Part shown: positions 24,823-33,772 of the stretch, one piece after another | Numbering within the stretch: position 1 is the stretch's first letter | How the letters are laid out: every line of letters begins with the position of its first letter | Assembly: GCA_045586905.1 (NCBI GenBank) | Contig: JAZNBF010000107.1 | Span: 15,975-79,974, forward strand | DNA from: RGIG1828 sp045586905 | GTDB taxonomy: Bacteria > Bacillota > Clostridia > UMGS1810 | Direction: 5' to 3' | Length of the DNA: 64,000 nucleotides | Made by a program: the position numbers and the translations under genes | The notes under the pieces: generated by a model | Told to the model about the DNA's origin: nothing | Databases searched by the model: none | The model's input: only the letters and a program-made list of their open reading frames with translations

Positions 24823-26157
24823 ATGATAACAGTAGATACATCAAGACTAAGTAGTTTTATAAAAGACACAGAATTTGAAAATATCCGACCGCTGGTTGAT
24901 ATCGCAGCAAAAACTCTGCACTCAAAATCCGGTGCAGGCAACGATTTTCTCGGATGGCTCGATCTTCCTGTCGACTATGACAAGGAAGAATTTGCCCGCA
25001 TAAAAAAAGCTGCCGAAAAAATCAGGTCCGACTCAGAGATTTTAGTAGTCATAGGCATAGGCGGTTCTTACCTTGGCGCAAGAGCAGCCATAGAAATGCT
25101 CACCGATACTTTCTACAACCTCAAAACACCCGAAACCTGTCCGAAGATTATTTATGCAGGAAATTCCATAAGTTCAAGCTATCTTTCAGATGTTATAGAC
25201 CTTGTGAAAAATAAAGATTTCAGCATAAACATCATATCCAAATCAGGCACAACCACAGAGCCTGCACTGGCTTTCCGTATCCTGCGCGAAATTCTTATCG
25301 ATAAATATGGCGCAGAAGGTGCAAAGAGCCGAATCTATGCCACCACCGACAAGGCAAGAGGCGCACTCAAAAGCTTTGCCGACTCGGAAGGCTATGAAAC
25401 CTTTGTTATCCCCGATGATGTAGGTGGCAGATTTTCAGTGCTCACAGCTGTCGGTCTTCTTCCCATCGCCTGCGCAGGCATCGATATCGATGAAATGATG
25501 AAAGGTGCACAGGATGCACGCGAAGAATACACCAAACCCTTCGAAAACAATCCCTGCTACCAATATGTCGCCGCCCGTAACATTTTGAGATGCAAAGGCA
25601 AAACCGTTGAGCTCATGGTCAACTATGAACCCTGCCTTATCTATTTTTCTGAGTGGTGGAAACAACTCTATGGCGAAAGTGAAGGCAAAGACGGCAAAGG
25701 CATTTTCCCTGCATCTGTAAGCTTTTCTACCGACCTTCATTCTATGGGCCAATACATTCAGGACGGTGCCCGCATTCTTTTTGAGACAGTTCTCAAAGTG
25801 CAAAAGCCCAAAAAGGATCTTGACTTCCCCTATGACGAACAAAACATAGACGGTCTTAACTTCCTTTCGGGCAAAAGTGTCGACACAGTCAACACCAAAG
25901 CCTTTGAAGGCACAGTTCTTGCCCACACCGACGGTGGCGCACCAAATATCGTCATAAACATCCCCGAAATAACTCCATATTATTTCGGCAATCTCGTATA
26001 TTTCTTCGAAAAAGCTTGCGCTGTAAGCGGCTATCTCCTCGGAGTCAATCCATTCGATCAGCCGGGCGTCGAAGCCTACAAAAAGAATATGTTTGCTCTC
26101 CTTGGCAAACCCGGCTACGAAGAGCTTGGCGAAGAACTTTCAAAAAGATTAAAATAA
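24823..26157 (+). CDS. pgi: Glucose-6-phosphate isomerase
   Basis: Interconverts glucose 6-phosphate and fructose 6-phosphate. The 444-residue product is the Firmicutes-type PGI: IGGSYLGARAAIE (about 70-82), IISKSGTTTEPALAFR (about 138-153), VGGRFSVLTAVGLLP (about 201-215), the active-site LHSMGQYIQDG near 304-314, and a terminal FDQPGVEAYKKNMF signature. The second ATG in the frame is used because GGAGG lies 6 bases before it; the longer frame overlaps the end of gpsA. Together with pfkA and glucokinase it covers upper glycolysis in this window. Confidence 0.96.
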   Translation: MITVDTSRLSSFIKDTEFENIRPLVDIAAKTLHSKSGAGNDFLGWLDLPVDYDKEEFARIKKAAEKIRSDSEILVVIGIGGSYLGARAAIEMLTDTFYNLKTPETCPKIIYAGNSISSSYLSDVIDLVKNKDFSINIISKSGTTTEPALAFRILREILIDKYGAEGAKSRIYATTDKARGALKSFADSEGYETFVIPDDVGGRFSVLTAVGLLPIACAGIDIDEMMKGAQDAREEYTKPFENNPCYQYVAARNILRCKGKTVELMVNYEPCLIYFSEWWKQLYGESEGKDGKGIFPASVSFSTDLHSMGQYIQDGARILFETVLKVQKPKKDLDFPYDEQNIDGLNFLSGKSVDTVNTKAFEGTVLAHTDGGAPNIVINIPEITPYYFGNLVYFFEKACAVSGYLLGVNPFDQPGVEAYKKNMFALLGKPGYEELGEELSKRLK

Positions 26158-26182
26158 AAAAGAGGCTTAAAGCCTCTTTTTT
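26156..26182. terminator. Bidirectional terminator between pgi and copA
   Basis: A GAGGCT/AGCCTC stem flanked by A-run and T-run, between two convergent genes. Confidence 0.85.
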
Positions 26183-26188
26183 GTTTGC

Positions 26189-26389
26189 TTATATAATCTT
26201 ATATCCTTCGTTTTCAATTATGGTCTTAATTGTATTATCATCTATTTCCTTCACTGAGGTTATTACAGCAGTTTTATCCTTGTGGTTTGCCACAGCATTT
26301 GTCACACCGTCAATTTCCTCAAGCACCTTTTTTACTCTTGCTTCACAGTGAGGACACATCATTCCTTCGATTTTTACGATTTTTTCCAT
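26189..26389 (-). CDS. Possible independently translated CopZ-like copper chaperone (in frame within copA)
   Basis: The last 66 codons of the copper ATPase frame begin with ATG and encode a complete HMA domain (MEKIVKIEGMMCPHCEARV onward). On the minus strand AAAGGA lies 10 bases before this ATG, in a purine-rich linker. Translation could therefore start internally and give a free chaperone as well as the fused form. This is inference: the same sequence could be a relic of separate copA and copZ genes joined by loss of the copA stop. CopZ proteins are usually about 68 residues and carry CxxC, as here. Confidence 0.4.
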   Translation of the reverse strand: MEKIVKIEGMMCPHCEARVKKVLEEIDGVTNAVANHKDKTAVITSVKEIDDNTIKTIIENEGYKII

Positions 26390-28645
26390 CTTATTTTCTT
26401 CCTTTCTTTTTTTATTGAATTTTATAAAATTCAGCCGGAGTGCATTCGTTACCACACACACGCTCGACATGCTCATTGCCGCAGCTCCGAACATGGGATT
26501 CATCTCCCAGCCGAGTGTGCTTATCCACACACCCATTGCCAGTGGTATGCCGATAATGTTATAACAAAATGCCCAAAACAGATTTTCTTTTATATTTTTG
26601 ATTGTTTTTCTGCTAAGAACAATTGCGTTATACACATCTGTAAGTCTGCTTCCGGTCACAACAACATCTGCTGCATCAATTGCTATGTCTACTCCTGCGC
26701 CTATTGCGATGCCAATGTCAGCTTCAGTAAGTGCCGGAGCATCGTTTATGCCATCGCCAATCATTGCCACCTTGCTGTTATTTTTCAATTTCTTTATTAC
26801 ATCAGCTTTCTCGTCGGGCATAACCTCGGCAACAATCTCGTCCACTCTGCATGCCTTGCCGATTGATTCTGCAGTTCTTTTGTTGTCGCCTGTGAGCATC
26901 ACAGCTTTTATACCCATGTGCCTGATTTTTTCAATTGCTTCTATGCTGTCATCTCTCATGGTGTCGGCAATAGCTATAAGTCCAATCACTTTTCCGCCTT
27001 GTGCAAAGAGTAGGGGGGTTTTACCTTCTTGAGACAGTTTTTCAACCTGAGAGGTAAAAGCATCGTCGGGCTCCGCATATTCTTTTATGAATTTTTCGTT
27101 GCCTCCACAAATTATGCCTTTTTCACTTTCGCCCATAAGCCCCAAACCGGGCTTTATTTCAAATTTCTCAACTTCAAAGGCTTCTGATTTTGTTTCTTTT
27201 GCATATTCTACAATAGCTTCCGATATAGGATGTTCACTGAGCTTTTCCAGCGAATATGCACATCCTATAAGAGTTTTTTCGTCTGTCCCTTCACTGCACA
27301 ACACATCTGTCACTTTAGGCTTTCCTTCAGTTATTGTGCCTGTTTTGTCAAACACACATACCTTGATTTTGCCTGTCACCTCAAGGCTTTCAGCAGTTTT
27401 AAAGAGAATGCCTGCCTTTGCGCCGACGCCGCTTGCCACCATGATTGCCACCGGTGTTGCAAGACCAAGCGCACACGGACAGCTCACCACAAGCACCGAT
27501 ATTCCCCTTGCCAGAGCAAAGTCAAAAGGCTTATCCATACATAGCCAAACAATAGCAGTTACCACTGCAATTGCAATCACGCAAGGCACAAACACACCCG
27601 ACACCTTGTCGGCAATTTTTGCAATTGGTGCTTTTGAACCCGAGGCATCACTCACCATCTTAATTATCTTCGAAAGCGATGTATCCTCGCCCACGAATAT
27701 CGCCTTGCATTTTAAGTAACCATATTTGTTTATTGTAGCAGCCGACACTTTGCAGCCTGCCACTTTGTCAACGGGCATGCTTTCTCCCGTCAGTGCCGAT
27801 TCGTCAACACTTGAGCTTCCTTCAATGACCACTCCGTCTGCTGCAATGCTTTCGCCCGGTTTTACTATAAAAATATCGCCTGTGGCCATGTCACAAGTGT
27901 CTATAATAACTTCTTTTCCGTCTCTTATGACAGTTGCTTTTTTTGGCGCAAGCTCCATAAGACCTTCGAGTGCACTTGTTGTCTTTCCTTTAGAATATTT
28001 TTCAAGCATTTTGCCAAGTGTAATAAGAGTCAGAATCATTGCCGACGACTCAAAGTAAAGTCCGTGCATATGTTCCATCACAAGAGCGTGATTGTCTGCA
28101 TTTTTTGCCATGGCAAAAACAACAAACACACTGTATATAAAAGCTGCACCCGAACCGAGAGCAACAAGGGTATCCATGTTCGGCGATGCGTGAATCAAAG
28201 CTTTAAACCCGCTCACAAAAAAGTGGTTGTTTATAGCTATCACGCCTATTGTAAGAAGCATCTGCAACATTCCCAAAATCAAAGGATTGTCAGATAGCAT
28301 CATGGGAAGAGGTAAATTCCACATCGTATGTCCCATTGAGATATACATCAGCACCATAAGAAGTATTACCGAGGCAATAAATCTTTTTGCTATTTTTCCG
28401 GTATCTCTTGATTTTGTTTTTTCTTTTGCTTTTGCATCGCTGCTATTGGAGAGCTTTGCTCCATAGCCTGCTTTTTCAACGCATGCTATTATTTCTTCTA
28501 CGGAAGCATTTCCTTCCACCGTCATGGAATTTGTAAGAAGGTTCACACTGCACGCATTTACTTTATCAAGGGCCGACACAGCTTTTTCAACTCTTGCACT
28601 GCACGCCGAACAGCTCATGCCGGTTAAGTCAAATTTGTTTGTCAT
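26189..28645 (-). CDS. copA: Copper P1B-ATPase fused to a C-terminal CopZ-like domain
   Basis: An 818-residue P1B-type ATPase that exports Cu(I). In order: an N-terminal HMA domain with GMSCSACSARVEK (about 9-21), membrane helices, the actuator region with TGES, the membrane metal site SCPCALGLATP, the phosphorylated aspartate in DKTGTITEGKP, the nucleotide domain, GDGINDAPALTEAD, and the last membrane pair. Unusually, the protein runs on through a charged linker (KKRKEENK) into a complete second HMA domain, residues 753-818, with GMMCPHCEARVKK. That tail has the length of a free CopZ chaperone and begins with a methionine preceded by AAAGGA on the minus strand. No CsoR or CopY gene is adjacent. 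Confidence 0.95.
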   Translation of the reverse strand: MTNKFDLTGMSCSACSARVEKAVSALDKVNACSVNLLTNSMTVEGNASVEEIIACVEKAGYGAKLSNSSDAKAKEKTKSRDTGKIAKRFIASVILLMVLMYISMGHTMWNLPLPMMLSDNPLILGMLQMLLTIGVIAINNHFFVSGFKALIHASPNMDTLVALGSGAAFIYSVFVVFAMAKNADNHALVMEHMHGLYFESSAMILTLITLGKMLEKYSKGKTTSALEGLMELAPKKATVIRDGKEVIIDTCDMATGDIFIVKPGESIAADGVVIEGSSSVDESALTGESMPVDKVAGCKVSAATINKYGYLKCKAIFVGEDTSLSKIIKMVSDASGSKAPIAKIADKVSGVFVPCVIAIAVVTAIVWLCMDKPFDFALARGISVLVVSCPCALGLATPVAIMVASGVGAKAGILFKTAESLEVTGKIKVCVFDKTGTITEGKPKVTDVLCSEGTDEKTLIGCAYSLEKLSEHPISEAIVEYAKETKSEAFEVEKFEIKPGLGLMGESEKGIICGGNEKFIKEYAEPDDAFTSQVEKLSQEGKTPLLFAQGGKVIGLIAIADTMRDDSIEAIEKIRHMGIKAVMLTGDNKRTAESIGKACRVDEIVAEVMPDEKADVIKKLKNNSKVAMIGDGINDAPALTEADIGIAIGAGVDIAIDAADVVVTGSRLTDVYNAIVLSRKTIKNIKENLFWAFCYNIIGIPLAMGVWISTLGWEMNPMFGAAAMSMSSVCVVTNALRLNFIKFNKKRKEENKMEKIVKIEGMMCPHCEARVKKVLEEIDGVTNAVANHKDKTAVITSVKEIDDNTIKTIIENEGYKII

Positions 28646-28673
28646 TTCTATATGTCACCCCAATCATAATATA

Positions 28674-28702
28674 AATTTATCAAAATTTTTAACCTTTGTC
28701 AA
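28674..28702 (-). promoter_or_regulatory. Likely copA promoter
   Basis: On the minus strand, TTGACA, 17 bases, TAAATT. The -35 box touches the foot of the upstream OPT-gene terminator. GGGGTG before the copA ATG is the ribosome-binding site. I see no clear copper-repressor operator. Confidence 0.55.
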
Positions 28703-28739
28703 ATGTAAAAACGGACTTGTTTCAGTCCGTTTTTACATT
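28702..28739 (-). terminator. Terminator after the OPT transporter gene
   Basis: A 16-bp perfect stem with a 6-base loop and a T-run on the minus strand, just downstream of the OPT gene's stop. Confidence 0.9.
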
Positions 28740-28753
28740 GTAATTCTTTTTTA

Positions 28754-30649
28754 TCAGCCTCTTTTTTTCCACACAGAAAATTTCAAAAGACATAGTATTA
28801 TAAAGCCAAAAACTACGATAGATCCCCCATAATACACACCTCGGGGAACATATGATGATATGTCAATAAAACTATCCAGTCCAAAGATTGCAAGGACTGC
28901 AAGAACGATACCCACAAGTCCCTCGCCTGCAATCATTCCTGAGCAAAACAATATGCCATCGTTTATAATTTCTTTTTTTCTGTCTTTCTCAGCTTTTATT
29001 TTGTCCAGTATAAGTCTCACCACACCACCCACCATAATGCAGGCAGTCAGCTGCACCGGCAGATACACACCGATTGCTAAGGGAAGCACGGGAATTCTCA
29101 GCACTTCTGAAAAAATGGCAATGAATACTCCTGCAAACACAAGTGCCCAGGGCAGATTCCCTCCCATAACACCTTCAACAATCATTTTCATCAGCGTAGC
29201 CTGAGGAGCTGCAAGCTCCTGCGAACCAAAGCCCCATGCCTTGTCCAGTATATACAGTGTGCCACCAATGGCAAGCGAAGCGGCGACCACGCCTATAATC
29301 TCGCCTATTTGTTGTTTTTTTGGTGTTGCACCGAGCAAATATCCGGTTTTTAAATCCTGAGACGTATCGCCTGCAAGCGCCGATATAATGCAGATTATAG
29401 AGCCAATGGCAAGGGCGCTTGTCATGCCTCCGATTCCCGTATTGCCCGTAATTTTCAGTATGAGAGTTGCCACAAGCAGAGTCGCAATAGACATTCCCGA
29501 CACGGGATTGTTGCTACTTCCAACAAGACCTACCATTCTTGAGGATACAGTAGCAAAGAAAAATCCAAACACGACTACAATCACTGCCCCCGGAAAACTT
29601 ACAGGAACAGACGGAATAATCCACACCAGAACAGTTAGCACAACTATGGCAATAATCACGACTTTTATATCTATATCTCTTTCTGTACGTTTGTCAGAGG
29701 TCACTTTTGCTCCCAGAGCACTTTTAATTGCACCGCCAAAGGTTGTCACAATAAGCGGCAATGATTTTATAAGGCTTATTATTCCCCCTGCCGCAAGAGC
29801 TCCTGCACCAATATATCTGATGTATGTTGCCCATATGGCAGCGGCACCTCCGTTTGCATATATCTCTCCCACGGTTTCTCCGGCAGGATACATAATACTC
29901 TCAGAGCCAAAAAGCACGATAAGGGGTATAATAACAAGCCAGCTCAGCACACCACCCGAAAATATATACGATGCAATTCGTGGCCCGCAAATATATCCAA
30001 CACTGAACACAGCAGGATAAATCTGCGTGCCGATTTCGCCTCCGTAACCTCTTGTTTCACTTGAAATCTCGCCCGATACAAGCTTTATTCCGTCAATTAC
30101 AAATTTTAAAAATGCTGAAATCCCCATGCCTGCAAACACCGTAGATGCACTCGCCCCCTTGTCTTCGCCTGCAAGGAGCACCTCTGCACAGGCAGTGCCT
30201 TCGGGATAGGGCAGAGTAGAGTGCTCTTTCACAATGAGTGCATTCCTGAGGGGCACCATAAAAAACACGCCGAGCAGACCACCGAGTAGGGCAATGAGCG
30301 TTATTTCAATCATTTCAGGTTTTTCTGTTTTCCCTTCTGCTGCCCACAGAAACAGAGCAGGAAGAGTAAATATCGCACCTGCAGCCACCGATTCTCCTGC
30401 CGAGCCGATGGTCTGCACCATGTTGCTTTCAAGAATTGAGTTTCTTCTGAGAACAATGCGTATCACACCCATGGCTATCACTGCCGCAGGGATAGATGCC
30501 GACACAGTCATGCCCACTCTGAGTCCGAGATATGCATTTGCCGCGCCGAAAATAACTGCCAGCACTATGCCTGTAAAAATTGAAGTGAGTGTAAGCTCTG
30601 ATGCATGCTTTTCTGATGGAATATACGGTTTAAAATCTTTGCTGTTCAT
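28754..30649 (-). CDS. OPT-family oligopeptide transporter
   Basis: A 631-residue polytopic membrane protein of the bacterial OPT branch (TIGR00733-like). It starts with a cytoplasmic PYIPSEKHASELTLTSI motif, then the family signature GAANAYLGLRVGMTVSASIPAAV in two halves (about 36-58), LPYPEGTACAEVL (about 146-158), and many glycine-rich helices, including the late GVMGGNLPWALVFAGV and VPRGVYYGGS. OPT proteins take up peptides, or in some members metal chelates, with protons. The substrate here is not visible. CAGGAGC precedes the ATG. The gene is monocistronic with its own terminator. Confidence 0.9.
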   Translation of the reverse strand: MNSKDFKPYIPSEKHASELTLTSIFTGIVLAVIFGAANAYLGLRVGMTVSASIPAAVIAMGVIRIVLRRNSILESNMVQTIGSAGESVAAGAIFTLPALFLWAAEGKTEKPEMIEITLIALLGGLLGVFFMVPLRNALIVKEHSTLPYPEGTACAEVLLAGEDKGASASTVFAGMGISAFLKFVIDGIKLVSGEISSETRGYGGEIGTQIYPAVFSVGYICGPRIASYIFSGGVLSWLVIIPLIVLFGSESIMYPAGETVGEIYANGGAAAIWATYIRYIGAGALAAGGIISLIKSLPLIVTTFGGAIKSALGAKVTSDKRTERDIDIKVVIIAIVVLTVLVWIIPSVPVSFPGAVIVVVFGFFFATVSSRMVGLVGSSNNPVSGMSIATLLVATLILKITGNTGIGGMTSALAIGSIICIISALAGDTSQDLKTGYLLGATPKKQQIGEIIGVVAASLAIGGTLYILDKAWGFGSQELAAPQATLMKMIVEGVMGGNLPWALVFAGVFIAIFSEVLRIPVLPLAIGVYLPVQLTACIMVGGVVRLILDKIKAEKDRKKEIINDGILFCSGMIAGEGLVGIVLAVLAIFGLDSFIDISSYVPRGVYYGGSIVVFGFIILCLLKFSVWKKRG

Positions 30650-30699
30650 ATATGCTCCTGTTTCAAAAATTTGGCAGAACAGGTAAAATAAAACACCTA

Positions 30700-30728
30700 T
30701 TGCCTTTTAATTGCATTTAATTTATAAT
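30700..30728 (+). promoter_or_regulatory. Likely promoter for the PfkB-type kinase
   Basis: TTGCCT, 17 bases, TATAAT, 30 bases before the start codon. Confidence 0.6.
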
Positions 30729-30758
30729 AAAAGCAGATGATTTAAAGGGGTAATTCGT

Positions 30759-31667
30759 ATGGTATATACTCTCACTCTCAATCCTTGCATAGACTATTTT
30801 GTAAACCTTCCCAAATTCAGCGTTTCTGCCATAAACAGAGCAGAAGATACTGCACTTTTTGCAGGAGGGAAGGGTATAAACGTGTCGGCAGTCCTGAAAG
30901 GGCTCGGTGTTAAAAATACTGCGCTTGGATTTGTCGCAGGTGATACAGGCAAAATGCTTGTTTCGATTCTGTCCAAAACGGGCATAAATTCCGATTTCGC
31001 CGAGGTCAAAGAAGGTTTTACCCGTATCAATGTCAAAATCAAATCCGACACAGAGACCGAAATCAATGGCAAAGGACCTCAAATCACTAAGGCAGACTTC
31101 AGCGCTCTTTTTTCAAAACTTGAAAATCTTTCAGAAGGTGACACCATTGTTCTTGCAGGTTCCCTTCCGTCAAATCTTCCGTCCGATACCTATGCAAGCA
31201 TTATGTCAAGGCTTTCTTCCGAAAGAGTCCGTGTAATTGTCGACACTACCGGCGCAGCGCTCACATCCTGCCTTGCTCACAGACCTTATATGATAAAACC
31301 AAACCACATAGAGCTTGCCGAAATCTATGGCAAACCACATCTTTCCCGCGACGAAATCATAGACTGTGCCAAAGACCTTCAGTCAAAGGGTGCTCAGAAC
31401 GTCCTTGTGTCTATGGGTGGTGACGGTGCAATTCTTGTCAGAAGTGATGGAGAGGTTTGTTTTTCCGATGCTCCAAAAGGTGAAGTCATAAGCACAATAG
31501 GCTCGGGCGATTCCACCGTGGCAGGTTTTATATATGCAACAGAGCATGGCTTCTCGTCACAAAGCATTCTCGATTTTTCCGTCAGCGCAGGCAGTGCAAC
31601 TGCTTTCGTGTCAGGTCTTGCAAGTGCCGAAGAGATCTTTGACATATACAAATCAAAACTAAAATAA
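30759..31667 (+). CDS. fruK: PfkB-family sugar-phosphate kinase, probably 1-phosphofructokinase
   Basis: A 302-residue ribokinase-fold kinase of the FruK/LacC type. It begins VYTLTLNPCIDYFV, the family N-terminus, followed by FAGGKGINVSAVLKGLG (about 35-51). A catalytic TIGSGDSTVAGFIYA (about 246-260) holds the GSGD anion hole and base. The usual substrate is fructose 1-phosphate; tagatose 6-phosphate kinase is the main alternative. No fructose phosphotransferase genes or DeoR regulator are adjacent, which weakens the FruK call. AAAGGGG precedes the ATG. Confidence 0.82.
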   Translation: MVYTLTLNPCIDYFVNLPKFSVSAINRAEDTALFAGGKGINVSAVLKGLGVKNTALGFVAGDTGKMLVSILSKTGINSDFAEVKEGFTRINVKIKSDTETEINGKGPQITKADFSALFSKLENLSEGDTIVLAGSLPSNLPSDTYASIMSRLSSERVRVIVDTTGAALTSCLAHRPYMIKPNHIELAEIYGKPHLSRDEIIDCAKDLQSKGAQNVLVSMGGDGAILVRSDGEVCFSDAPKGEVISTIGSGDSTVAGFIYATEHGFSSQSILDFSVSAGSATAFVSGLASAEEIFDIYKSKLK

Positions 31668-31765
31668 TACACACCTTTGGTATCTATTGTGCCAATTTTT
31701 ATAAAAACTATATATCCATTTTCAAAAGAAAAAAACCACATGTTGATAAAATTTGTCGAAAACTA

Positions 31766-31795
31766 TTGAAAAAACACATTATTTTGTGATACAAT
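31766..31795 (+). promoter_or_regulatory. Likely promoter of the E2-like gene
   Basis: TTGAAA, 18 bases, TACAAT, about 45 bases before the start codon, in a 173-base intergenic gap. Confidence 0.6.
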
Positions 31796-31840
31796 GTTAA
31801 AAAGGATTTTATAAAACTAAAAAAATTAGGAGATTTCTAT

Positions 31841-32689
31841 ATGAAAGAAGGCAGAAAACTAAAAAGCATCGACCCCATGAGCATTGTCGGTATCCACATA
31901 ATGCCCAGTCGTAACGGTGCTTCAAATCAGTTTAATGCAAGTATCGACATCACAGAAACCGAAAAGTTCATTCACGAAAAGAGAGCAGAAGGTGCAAAAG
32001 GTCTTGGCATTATGCATGTTATTTTAGCGGCATATGTCCGTACCACGGCAAGCCACCCGGGCATCAATCGTTTCATCAGAGGCCAGAAGATATATGCCCG
32101 CAATAGCGTGGAAATGTGCATGACTATCAAGAAAAAGCTCGCTCTCAATGCTCCCGAGACAGTCATTAAAATTTCTGCAACTCCTGAAGACACAATAGAC
32201 GATATCTACCGGGCTGCAACAAAACTCATCGAAGAAAACAAGGAAGAACAGGCAGAAAATGGCATGGATGTAGTTGCCAAAATTCTGGCTCATATGCCTC
32301 GCATCATTTTAAAATCGGCAGTCTGGCTGCTCAGGCTTTTCGATTATTTCGGTCTGCTTCCCCGCGCTCTTATCAAAGTAAGTCCGTTTCACGGATCAAT
32401 GTATATTACCAATGTGGGCTCGCTCGGCATAGATGCGATTTTCCATCATCTCTACGATTTTGGCAATCTTCCTCTGTTCATTGCAATGGGTAAGAAGCGC
32501 ACAGAGTATAAGCTCAATTCCGACGGTACAGTTCAGAAACTTCGTCTTCTCGACATAACAGTAGTTTGTGACGAAAGAATCTGTGATGGTCACTATTATG
32601 CTTCTGCTTTTAAAACACTTAAAAAGCACATTGAAAATCCTGCATCTCTCGATGCAAAACCTGCCAAGGTAGTGTGCGATATCAAATAA
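31841..32689 (+). CDS. Stand-alone E2-type acyltransferase-fold protein lacking the catalytic histidine
   Basis: A 282-residue protein with the catalytic-domain fold of 2-oxoacid dehydrogenase E2 / chloramphenicol acetyltransferase. Evidence is FNASIDITETEKFI near residue 28, GIMHVILAAYVRTTASHPGINRFI near 54-77 (read in two parts), MYITNVGSLGIDAIFHHL and LPLFIAMGKK in the C-terminal half. No lipoyl or E1-binding domain is present. The site that reads DHRxxDG in E2 enzymes reads CDERICDG here, so the catalytic His is Glu. It may therefore not be a normal acyltransferase. No dehydrogenase genes are nearby. AGGAG precedes the ATG; a DUF3048 lipoprotein gene follows after 18 bases. Confidence 0.75.
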   Translation: MKEGRKLKSIDPMSIVGIHIMPSRNGASNQFNASIDITETEKFIHEKRAEGAKGLGIMHVILAAYVRTTASHPGINRFIRGQKIYARNSVEMCMTIKKKLALNAPETVIKISATPEDTIDDIYRAATKLIEENKEEQAENGMDVVAKILAHMPRIILKSAVWLLRLFDYFGLLPRALIKVSPFHGSMYITNVGSLGIDAIFHHLYDFGNLPLFIAMGKKRTEYKLNSDGTVQKLRLLDITVVCDERICDGHYYASAFKTLKKHIENPASLDAKPAKVVCDIK

Positions 32690-32707
32690 AAAATAGGAGA
32701 CTTTCAA

Positions 32708-33724
32708 ATGAAAAAGCTGATTTTATTATTAACAATTTTTGCTCTTGTATTTTCAGTAGCTTGTTCCAAAAACGAAGTCGCAACCGATGTTGAGGTTGAC
32801 AATCAACAGGTAGAAGAAGCTCCCAAGCCAAAAAATGAATATTGCAAGCTTATGGCATCAGATGTCCGTCCTGTCGCTGTTATGATCGACAACGATGTTG
32901 CTGCATCACGCCCTCAGGCAGGCCTTGACGATGCATACATGATATATGAAATCGTTGTTGAGGGCGGCGCTTCCCGCATGATGGCACTTTTCAAAAATCA
33001 CAATGTCGAAAAAGTCGGTCCAATCAGATCGTCCCGACACTACTTCCTCGACTATGCTTTAGAACACGATGCTATCTACTGTCACGCAGGTTGGAGTCCA
33101 AGAGCTCAAGCCGACATCCCATCTCTCGGTGTAAACAACATAAATGGCATTGAAGGCAATGACGGTACAGTATATTTCAGAGACTATACCTACGACAACA
33201 CATGGCACAATCTCTATTCAAATGTAAATAAGCTTTTCGAAAAAGGAACCAAAGAAAAAGGTTACAGAAAAACAACAGATATCAGACACAATCTGTATTC
33301 CGATGACGATGTTGTTCCTTCCGATGCAAAAGATGCACTCCAGCTCAATTTGCCATATTCCACTTTTTACAGAGTAAGCTATACATACAATCCCGAAAAA
33401 ATGATATACGAAAGATATGTTGACGGCAAAGCTCATATGTCTCAGTCGGGCAACATTCTTACAGCCAAAAACATCATAATCTATCAGCTTGACAACTTCG
33501 ACCTCGCCGACGGTCAGAATAAAGGCCGACAGGATATTGTAAATATTGGTTCGGGTTCAGGCTATTATGTTACAAATGGTAAGGTGGTCGACATTAACTG
33601 GTCCAAGCCTTCCCGCACCGGAAAAACAACCTATACCACCAAAGACGGTGAGGAGCTTGTTTTAAATCCCGGCAACACCTTCGTTCAGATTATTCCATCC
33701 AAAACAACTATTTCAATCGGATAA
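32708..33724 (+). CDS. DUF3048 (YerB-like) lipoprotein
   Basis: A 338-residue secreted lipoprotein. The signal peptide ends in a lipobox, FSVACSKNE, with Cys near residue 19. The body matches the DUF3048 family: RPVAVMIDN near 51, RPQAGLDDAYMIYEIVVEGGASRMMALF in two halves (about 65-92), VGPIRSSRHYFLDYA, and a C-terminal domain with DGQNKGRQDIVNIGSGSGYYV and NPGNTFVQIIP. The biochemical role of the family is not known to me. It sits 18 bases after the E2-like gene, so the two may be cotranscribed, and is closed by a terminator. Confidence 0.88.
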   Translation: MKKLILLLTIFALVFSVACSKNEVATDVEVDNQQVEEAPKPKNEYCKLMASDVRPVAVMIDNDVAASRPQAGLDDAYMIYEIVVEGGASRMMALFKNHNVEKVGPIRSSRHYFLDYALEHDAIYCHAGWSPRAQADIPSLGVNNINGIEGNDGTVYFRDYTYDNTWHNLYSNVNKLFEKGTKEKGYRKTTDIRHNLYSDDDVVPSDAKDALQLNLPYSTFYRVSYTYNPEKMIYERYVDGKAHMSQSGNILTAKNIIIYQLDNFDLADGQNKGRQDIVNIGSGSGYYVTNGKVVDINWSKPSRTGKTTYTTKDGEELVLNPGNTFVQIIPSKTTISIG

Positions 33725-33736
33725 TTTATATCACAC

Positions 33737-33768
33737 AAAAAAACCTCTGCAATAGCAGAGGTTTTTTT
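33737..33768. terminator. Bidirectional terminator after the DUF3048 gene
   Basis: CCTCTGC/GCAGAGG stem with AATA loop, flanked by seven A and seven T. It serves the DUF3048 gene and the convergent AraC-type gene. Confidence 0.9.
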
Positions 33769-33772
33769 AATA

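Noticed and set aside
26282..28466. Several plus-strand open frames within copA
   Set aside because: They are shadows of the copper ATPase; low-complexity translations rich in His, Cys and Ser without ribosome-binding sites.
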